NCBI GenBank assembly: GCA_038496445.1
Contig: JALMLS010000354.1
Location: 310,001-374,000, forward strand
Reading direction: 5' to 3'
DNA: 64,000 nucleotides
DNA from: Trichosphaerium sp. ATCC 40318
Taxonomy: Eukaryota; Discosea; Flabellinia; Trichosidae
Position numbers and translations under genes: made by a program. This document shows positions 57,815-64,000 of the stretch, in pieces. Below the pieces are notes generated by a model, which made no database searches, had not been told where the DNA came from, and was given only the letters and a program-made list of their open reading frames with translations. Position 1 is the first letter of the stretch. The number at the start of each line of letters is the position of its first letter.

Positions 57815-58812
57815 ATGGCCAAGACAGCTTTTTCGACTTCTGGCCTCAGTTTTCAGGTTGAAGACGCCTCAGCGTCAATAAAACTACAAGCGAATAGCCC
57901 TCCACCTATTAGAAATTGTTATTCAACCCAACACGTGCCGCTATTAACCCAAATTTGTCGAAACAATGCAAACATACCATTTCGTGTCGCCAACAATACT
58001 CCAACGTGTGCAAAGAGACAAAGAACAGAATGTTTCAACTCAAGGAAACCTAAGCGACAACGTACAGGTCGTTTGATACAACCAAACTTAGTAAAAAGGT
58101 AACAAGCTGCAATCAATTATCCGGATTTTTTCGGGTTTTTTTTTGTCGTCTTCCCCATTTTTCTTATTGATCTTGTCTTGTAGTATACCTGACATTCCAC
58201 ATCATTTGACTCATTTTATTATTGATGCAAATGATATTATTTTCTCTTCGAAATATATGACTGGGTTATTCGTTAATGCAACTGAAAAACAAAGGATAAC
58301 ATTACAAGACTCAATATATGATTTTACAAAAGCATTTTCACAAAAAGTGAGGCAACCTTTATTCTCTGGTGGTCTAGTTCTTGTAGATAAAGCAATAGAT
58401 GTATCAGGACCAAAGACAATAAAGATAGGACATACGACACTAACAATGGCTGCTTGTCAACCTAGTTTTTCGACCATCTCTGAAGCGGCATCTTCTTGGG
58501 CAAAAAGTCAAAATGTCCAACTTTCAAAATGTATTGTAGCTTCATCCGACACGTGCGTGTACTTTTTTTTTCACCATAACGTAATCACAGGCAGTGATAA
58601 ACTAACTAATTTTAAATAGAGACTTATGTGATCGCTTGGCTAATCTTGGTGTACATGACTTTATAAAATCAAGTGATTGGTTAAATATGGTAAAACCTAA
58701 CACGGTCACTTTGGAAGATTGGCTTTCAAATATATTCGACGTATACAGCAACGATAGCAGTAGCTGTAATAATATTGCACCTCAAAGAGCGGATACGATG
58801 GATGTAGAGTAA
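57815..58812 (+). CDS. Putative NYN/PIN-like RNA-binding or nuclease-fold protein
   Basis: Three exons (57815-58099, 58183-58552, 58620-58812) keep frame. The N-terminal third is low in hydrophobics and ends in a basic RKPKRQRTGR patch. The second exon starts SIPDIPHHLTHFIIDANDII, a strand ending in an acidic residue as in PIN/NYN nucleases. Later it reads FSTISEAASSWAKSQ, then across the intron IVASSDTDLCDRLANLGVHD and FIKSSDWLNMV. The V-x-S-SD-x-D-LCDRL-x-x-LG arrangement is what NYN/YacP-type domains show for their second acidic cluster. The middle acidic position (usually AD-x-x-I) appears as ST-x-SEA, so activity is uncertain. This is pattern recognition only. Confidence 0.5.
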
Positions 58813-59015
58813 AGTCACAGCGTCCACGTGTCACAGTACCATTCTTTGAACTCCATTTCTCGAAGCTCAATTGTAAATAAACAACTTTATGTCCTAACGT
58901 GTTAAATATATTCCTTACTCTACCACCCAATATAATATGAACAACTATCATTTTAAAAACTCGTAGCTACAAAAACCGGTTTATAACTTCTACAAAGTTA
59001 GATTACACTTTTTTT

Positions 59016-60411
59016 TAAAATACTGTTGCGCCACCAGCTTTGGAATTAGAATTGCCACCGTAGCTGCTACCACCATTGTAATGGCCACCTCCATGATGTC
59101 CGCCATGATGGTGATGTCCTCCATGATGATGATGATGGTGATGGTGATTATCATAACCACTAAAAAAAAAGTGAGCTTTGTATCAGAAAAAACTATCCAA
59201 GTACGTGTTGTATGTAGTTCCACCAAAGTTTGCGTAACCGCCACGTCTGCGTCTAGCACAGAAAATAGCAGCGAATATACAGACACCACAGAACTAATAA
59301 GTGTCAAACAAAAGTAAGAAGTAACAGTTAAAAAAAGGAGCTTGACAAAAAAAATGGGTATTGGTTACTTACACAAAAGCAAACAGCAGCGATGACGCCA
59401 ATTGCCCAATTAGCTAGTTTACTTAACTTTCCTACACGACATCCATTGTATTTTTTATCAAAATATACCTTAACAAAGAAGTAAGGACAGGCACAACAAC
59501 AAAAAATAACCAAAGAGCAAAAACTGGTTTCACACAAAAAAAAACTTACTGATTCGCGCCATGTACTTCCACTTGATAGATAAGAACGACTTCCTGTCCA
59601 GACAGCTATTGTATCATTTCCACCGCCTTGATTAGGTGGAGGAGAAGCATTATCTAGTAGAACAATAAACAAGGACGCGAAACAATTGGAACACAAAAGT
59701 TTTTCTTAGCAAAACAATTTGGGTTGAGTTTTAAAAGGTTATGGTGTAAGCAACGCACTTATTGGTCCAGGTATCTCTAGACGGTAAGTCAAGTCATTGA
59801 AATAAGAAATGCCAGCCCAGTTAGAATCAATCATAATAAAGTCGAATAAGTTGCGGTCTTCGTCATCGAAGATAACATCAGCCTTTTTGATCAGAAAAGT
59901 TAGAACAAATTACAGAAAACTCGTTTTCAAGTACTGTATTTGTACTTTCGAAAAAAATTTCTTACCCTGTAGTTTAAGCGTAATACAACTACGTATTGGC
60001 CAGCTGGTAGTTCATAAGTTACATGGAAGTTTTGTTTCCCACCAGATAGATAAAAGCTTGTTCTGCAATTGTAAGCAGGTTGATCACCTTGAGTTGTATT
60101 AGTTACATGGTTTGTATACTCTTTTACGTACATGTAACCGATATGGAGCTTACTTGACTTGGACGTCCTCTGTACGAGTTTGAAAGTGCTATCTGACGTG
60201 TGATACCATGGAAACCAGAGTTTTGGTAGGTTATAGCAAGAACTTCATTTACCATTACCTACGACTCCATCAGAGTTGTCACACAATATGCGCTATTACG
60301 TACATCGCATGTAGGTGAATAAACCATGTTAAAGTCATATTTAGAGACAAAGACTGATGCTACACAAGCAATACAAGCAAAGGTTAGTAATGCTAAGGTA
60401 TTGCCCGACAT
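59016..60411 (-). CDS. Type I membrane protein with His/Gly-rich cytoplasmic tail
   Basis: I do not recognise the family. The start is ATG at 60411. MSGNTLALLTFACIACVASV is a signal peptide or signal anchor. Exons then give an ectodomain with cysteines and possible N-glycosylation sites (NHVTNTTQG), the segments RTSFYLSGGKQNFHVTYEL, PAGQYVVVLRLNYRV, VIFDDEDRNLFDFIMIDSNW and SGSTWRES. A membrane helix follows (IGVIAAVCFCV...LFCVCIFAAIFC) and is stopped by CARRRRGGY. The last exon (59016-59160) encodes eight consecutive His, then GGHHHHGGHHGGGHYNGG, and ends in Gly/Ser. The His tract could bind zinc, copper or nickel, or respond to pH (inference). The ectodomain motif G-x-Y-x-V-x-L-R-x-N-Y suggests a beta-sandwich. 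Roughly seven exons. Confidence 0.65.
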
Positions 60412-60933
60412 TAGTGTTGTTGTTAAAGAAGGCGAGTTGCTAAAAATGTCACGAAATTCAACAAACTTCTGACGTAAAAATATGGGATAACTTTTTGTGT
60501 AGCGCAGTTTTGTAAATTCCGAAACTAATACAATAAGCAAAAGGTATACTAGTAAAGTAATATGCCTTTAAAAACAATAAAACCTAACTTCCGAAGTTAG
60601 AACTATCAATTTTACACTAAATACGCGCTTACAGACGTAATTAACTCGCGGAATAATACCAGAACACATATAAATGTGTTCCTACCCAATCACAACCCAA
60701 CAAACCGATCAAGTCTACGTCATCACAATGAATAACTTAAACACCTTTTACCGAGAAGCGAGAACAAGGCAGGTGTCGTGTAATGGTTCCACCAACACTC
60801 CGGCAGTACGTGGTTAATACGCTTGAGAAGTAGCGGTTTCTGTAGATGAGACATGGAACAAAAAGTCAATTACATACACCTTTTGTTTATTTTACTTTTT
60901 TTTGTTTTGTTGAGATTAAAAAAATCCTTCGCT
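60412..60933. other. Intergenic, tandem - strand genes
   Basis: About 520 bp between the UTP15 stop and the start of the membrane protein gene. No supported frame or RNA gene. It should hold the UTP15 3' end and the membrane protein promoter. Confidence 0.5.
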
Positions 60934-63700
60934 CTAGTACTTTGTATAGCGTTCAAGGTTAGGTCTCCTAATATCCTCGAATGAAGGCTCATTTTTAACG
61001 GTAGCAGCAACATCACCAATATCCTTGCTTGTCTTATTAGCAAGGATAACATCAAGTTGTCCTTGAACACGTAAGAGTGCTTTTTGTAATTGTACTTCTT
61101 GCTCAATAGTTTCCACAAGTGAATGAAATATCTTGTCAGTAGCAGGTGATTGACCAACGAATGGACCATAAAAATCTACAACAAAAGTAAGAACCACACA
61201 AAGCACAAACAAAAAAAGTTTTGATGAAGTTTTCATCTTCAGTTTAAAAAAAGACTTGGTTTAAGTACCTAGGACAATGTGTACAGCAGGTAGTAGCGCT
61301 TGAGCGTAAAATGGGTTGCCAATACTTCTATTTAAGAAATATAATAAAGGTTTAAGGCTACTGTTATCGAACATGGATAGAGCATTTTCCAAGCGACCAC
61401 GTCTTAAAAATAAGTCAGAAAAAAAATTTGCGAACAAAAAATGTACCTCATCAAGTCAATGATAAGTCCAATAGTTATTGGTGCGGCATCATGCTATGAC
61501 AGCGTTAGTAAAAAATAAAGTTCTTTTAGAATTGCGTACCCTTATGGACATCTGGAGTGCTTTTTTATGCTGAAATTCCCTTGATAATTTATTTACAGAT
61601 ACAGGTGTGCGTTGCTCAACAGATGAATGAAGTTTTTTGATAAATTCAGCGTCAGATTCCTGGATTAAACATAATAATAAGTATAAAGTATTAAAAAAAA
61701 TCAATAGTCTATGTGAGCGTGCTTCACATTGCAATACAAAAAAAGCCGAAAAAAAAGTGAAATTTCACTTTTCACCTCTGCGGGCTTTTTTGAACCAAAT
61801 TGTTGGTTGAACGTACGTATGCAAAGTGAGCCAAATTAGCAACACGAATACGATGGCTTGTAGTAGCAGAAAAATCGTTTTTGAATTTAAGGCGTGATGA
61901 GATATACCCATTAGCCATACCAGTTACGAGACAATCACGTTCTTCCTGCGAAACAAATTAGTACAAAAAATGTCTTGTTTAAAATTTGTTTTCGTACATC
62001 TTGGAAGTATTGCATGCAAGTCAGCTCGCTTGGGTATTTGATAGAATGCAACAGGTTGTATTTATTTGTGTCATATATTTTTACTACTTTGTCTTCGCCT
62101 GTAGGTAAGCAGTGAGTGAAAAGAAGTCTTTTTCGAAAGTAATATAATTTGGTTTATCAAGCACGTACCAGCAATGAAGAGTCGACCACGTGAATCATCA
62201 TGAGATAAACATGTGACAGCACGAGGTAAATTTGTAATTTCGGTAAGCATCTTTCCACCTACTACGTCCCATCCACGAACAGTTCTTCCACCTTTTTTTC
62301 ATTAATTAGTCACAAACGTAAAATACTTAAGCATTTCTTAATTAAATAAAAAAGCGAACCTCCAGAGTAAATCAATTGGCCACCAGGTGTAAATTGAACA
62401 CTTGTGACAGGTTCTCCGTGTTGCCATGTTTGTACACATTTGCCTGCACGAATATCCCATAAACTATAGAAGAGTAAGATTAATGTTAAATACTCTTTTT
62501 TTGGGATAATTGTTTTCTCATCAATTACATACCGAAGGGATTTATCATAAGAACCAGTTGCCCACATATTCATACTCGAGCTATTGATGTCACCTGCACG
62601 CACATAATCCTTTTTTAAAAAATGAGCAAACGACCATTTAACACACAAAATCATTGTAAGAATATCAAATAAACGCACTGTATGGCCTTCCATTTTAAAT
62701 TGTTCAAAGTCACGTGATTCAGTAATATCCCAACCGCGTACAGTCCGGTCATCACCAGCTGTCATTAGCATAGGCATTTCACCAAATTTACAATACCTCA
62801 CAGCGCTAATACCAACAATTAAGAATATACTCGAACAAGGAGATAAAAAGAAATTGCACTTTCTCAGCTAACTTGCAACTACTTCTTTTGATGATGATTC
62901 AAAAAATAAACTTCTTCGTACCCTTTATGTCTCTTTTTAAGCATAATAATACGCTTAAGTTCTATACTATCCCATACATGTATAATACCTTCTTGAGAGC
63001 CTGCAGATCGTTAGTAAAAAGCACCAATTCGGGAAGGTAAAAAAGGGAAATAAATCATTGCAATAAATTACCAGCAGCGATGAGTTTGCCGTCCCCTGGC
63101 CTGTATGTAACGCCATAAAGTGGCGATTTAGCGTAAGTGCGCTTGGAATGGAATGATTTTGATGTCTCGTAAATGTATATCTAGGTAGACTGTGAGCTGT
63201 TGCAACGCTCCATGAGGCTACTGATTCGAACACCAAATTAAAACAACGTTAAGTATTCCTTTACGCGTAGAAATGCTTTGTACGTGCGCGCAAACGTTAT
63301 CTTTATGCGTACGTCAGTGTGTGATGTAACAGCGTAGCGTTTTCCTGATGGATGAAAATCAACGCTTGTTACGCCTGCTCCTTTGGCTGTGTTGGTTATA
63401 CGTGTGAGAATTGGCCACTATTGGGCCATTAGCCAAAAAGTAACAAATTGTTTTTCTTACTCTAAAATCTTGCCAAAACAACGATTCTGTTGTTTTACTG
63501 CCCTTTCCAACTGGTATTTGCTTGATATCAATATTTACATCTGGTACATATCTCTGAGCAACATTTGAGCGCAGTGTAGGCACATCTTGTTTATTTGGTG
63601 GCGGTCCACGCTTTTTGTTCTTGTTAGGCCTTTTCCTCCTTTGATCACTACGTCTACGTCCTGGAGACTTTCTATTATCACCACGAGCACGGAATGCCAT
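60934..63700 (-). CDS. UTP15: UTP15, small-subunit processome WD40 protein
   Basis: A nucleolar t-UTP subcomplex protein needed for pre-18S rRNA processing and rDNA transcription. The start is ATG at 63700, followed by a basic stretch (RRRSDQRRKRPNKNKKRG). SLFWQDFR and GVTSVDFHPSGKRYAVTS then match the UTP15 entry to its beta-propeller. WD units follow: LYGVTYRPGDGKLIAAG, GIIHVWDSIELKR, LMTAGDDRTVRGWDI, ATGSYDKSLRLWDIRAG and VTSVQFTPGGQLIYSGG. The string CLVTGMANGYIS corresponds to the GM-x-NG block after the propeller. The C-terminal domain (61730-60934) reads FIKKLHSSVEQRTPVSV, GRLENALSMFDNSSLKPLL, GPFVGQSPATDKIFHSLVE and QKALLRVQGQLDVIL, matching the UTP15_C helical domain to the end. About a dozen introns. 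Confidence 0.9.
61753..61772. repeat. 20-bp perfect palindrome in a UTP15 intron
   Basis: AAAAGTGAAATTTCACTTTT is its own reverse complement. In the - strand transcript it is enclosed by a further AAAAAAGCC / GGCTTTTTT pair (about 61743-61793). The host intron (about 61680-61810) is longer than most neighbours. Confidence 0.85.
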
Positions 63701-63814
63701 GTTACAATGAAGGAAATAGCAAAGAAAATCAAGTAAATTTCTGACAAGGCTTTCATTTGGTCGTTTTTTTTGTTTTTAATGTCCTATTTTATTGTTACAA
63801 TTGCCGTAGGCATT
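63701..63814. other. Short intergenic
   Basis: 114 bp between the UTP15 start and the stop of the next - strand gene. It must hold the UTP15 promoter and the hydrolase 3' end. Confidence 0.5.
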
Positions 63815-64000
63815 TTAAGATACTTCACTTCCTTCTTGGTTTGGCATTGCGTATCCCAAAGGAAGCTTTAGAATACCGTTTGTCATAAAGTCCTCAATAA
63901 CTGCAGCTAGCTCTTGGGGAACTTCACGTGCTATACTGTGTCCTATTGCATGTATCAGTGTATGTTTACAAGAAAGGAAAACAATGATAACTGCAATTTA
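63815..64000 (-). CDS. Alpha/beta hydrolase, C-terminal fragment (runs off the window)
   Basis: The - strand frame from the right edge reads HTLIHAIGHSIAREVPQELA then AVIEDFMTNGILKLPLG and ends in TAA (63815-63817). The pattern I-x-x-x-GHS-x-x-x-E-x-P-x-EL-x-x-x-I-x-DF is the usual last catalytic-histidine segment of alpha/beta hydrolases, with the histidine in GHS as the proposed base. Ser and Asp of the triad lie beyond the window. Substrate cannot be guessed from this piece. Confidence 0.65.

Noticed and set aside
58990-59317. Met-rich + strand and Ile-rich - strand frames over CAT/ATG repeats
   Set aside because: They are off-frame readings of the His-codon tract of the membrane protein.
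60770-60830. Possible tRNA (GTGTAATGGTTC)
   Set aside because: No cloverleaf pairing could be traced and the spacing is wrong.
1-64000. CRISPR array, prokaryotic operon or phage region
   Set aside because: No regularly spaced direct repeats; genes are spliced and eukaryotic throughout.

Overview
This window is a gene-dense stretch of an AT-rich eukaryotic nuclear genome (roughly 37% GC by eye). Nearly every gene is cut by short introns, mostly about 35-90 nt, with GTACGT/GTAAGT-like 5' splice sites and TAG or AAG 3' splice sites. TAA, TAG and TGA all end genes, so the code looks standard. The gene set is a cytoplasmic-type dynein heavy chain, two Rho guanine-nucleotide exchange factors, filamin repeats, a coactosin-like protein, an STK32-type kinase, an LRR-PP2C phosphatase and F-box/MORN and ankyrin proteins. 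This suggests a protist with a rich actin and microtubule cytoskeleton, plausibly amoeboid and with aerobic mitochondria (SDHAF3). I cannot place it in a named lineage from sequence alone.

Left third (1-24596). A dynein-1-type heavy chain fills 1-18137 on the + strand; its N-terminus lies off the left edge. A questin-oxidase-like gene follows (18555-19950, +), then a small three-helix membrane protein (20374-20754, -). After about 2 kb without a convincing gene comes a single-exon F-box-like/MORN-repeat gene (22908-24185, -).

Middle (24597-44372). A DH-PH RhoGEF and an STK32/YANK kinase lie head to tail on the - strand. The kinase is divergent from a + strand gene with a BTB-like middle and an acidic PPL-SSD repeat tail. 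Next come an ankyrin-metallophosphoesterase fusion and a single-exon F-box/ubiquitin-like candidate. A gene-poor 4.7 kb (37083-41775) follows, then a tail-anchored coiled-coil protein, an enhancer-of-rudimentary (ERH) homologue, and SDHAF3/ACN9 on the - strand.

Right third (44475-64000). An LRR-PP2C phosphatase starts 102 bp from the SDHAF3 start on the opposite strand. A SAM-filamin-IQ-DH-PH RhoGEF follows. Then come a coactosin-like gene and a SUKH (SMI1/KNR4) gene with start codons facing away from each other. They are followed by an NYN/PIN-like protein, a His-rich-tailed type I membrane protein (-), UTP15 (-), and the C-terminal end of an alpha/beta hydrolase running off the right edge (-).

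Many genes converge on cytoskeletal control: cargo motor, Rho activation twice, filamin scaffold, actin-filament binding, and membrane-targeted kinase and phosphatase. No operon-like logic is implied, since the genes are individually spliced. The most striking sequence-level signals are a strong excess of the palindrome CACGTG (about 55 copies), several GC-AG introns that begin GCACGT, and stable hairpins inside unusually long introns. Exon boundaries below were set by eye from reading frame, family conservation and splice consensus, and some will be off by a few codons.
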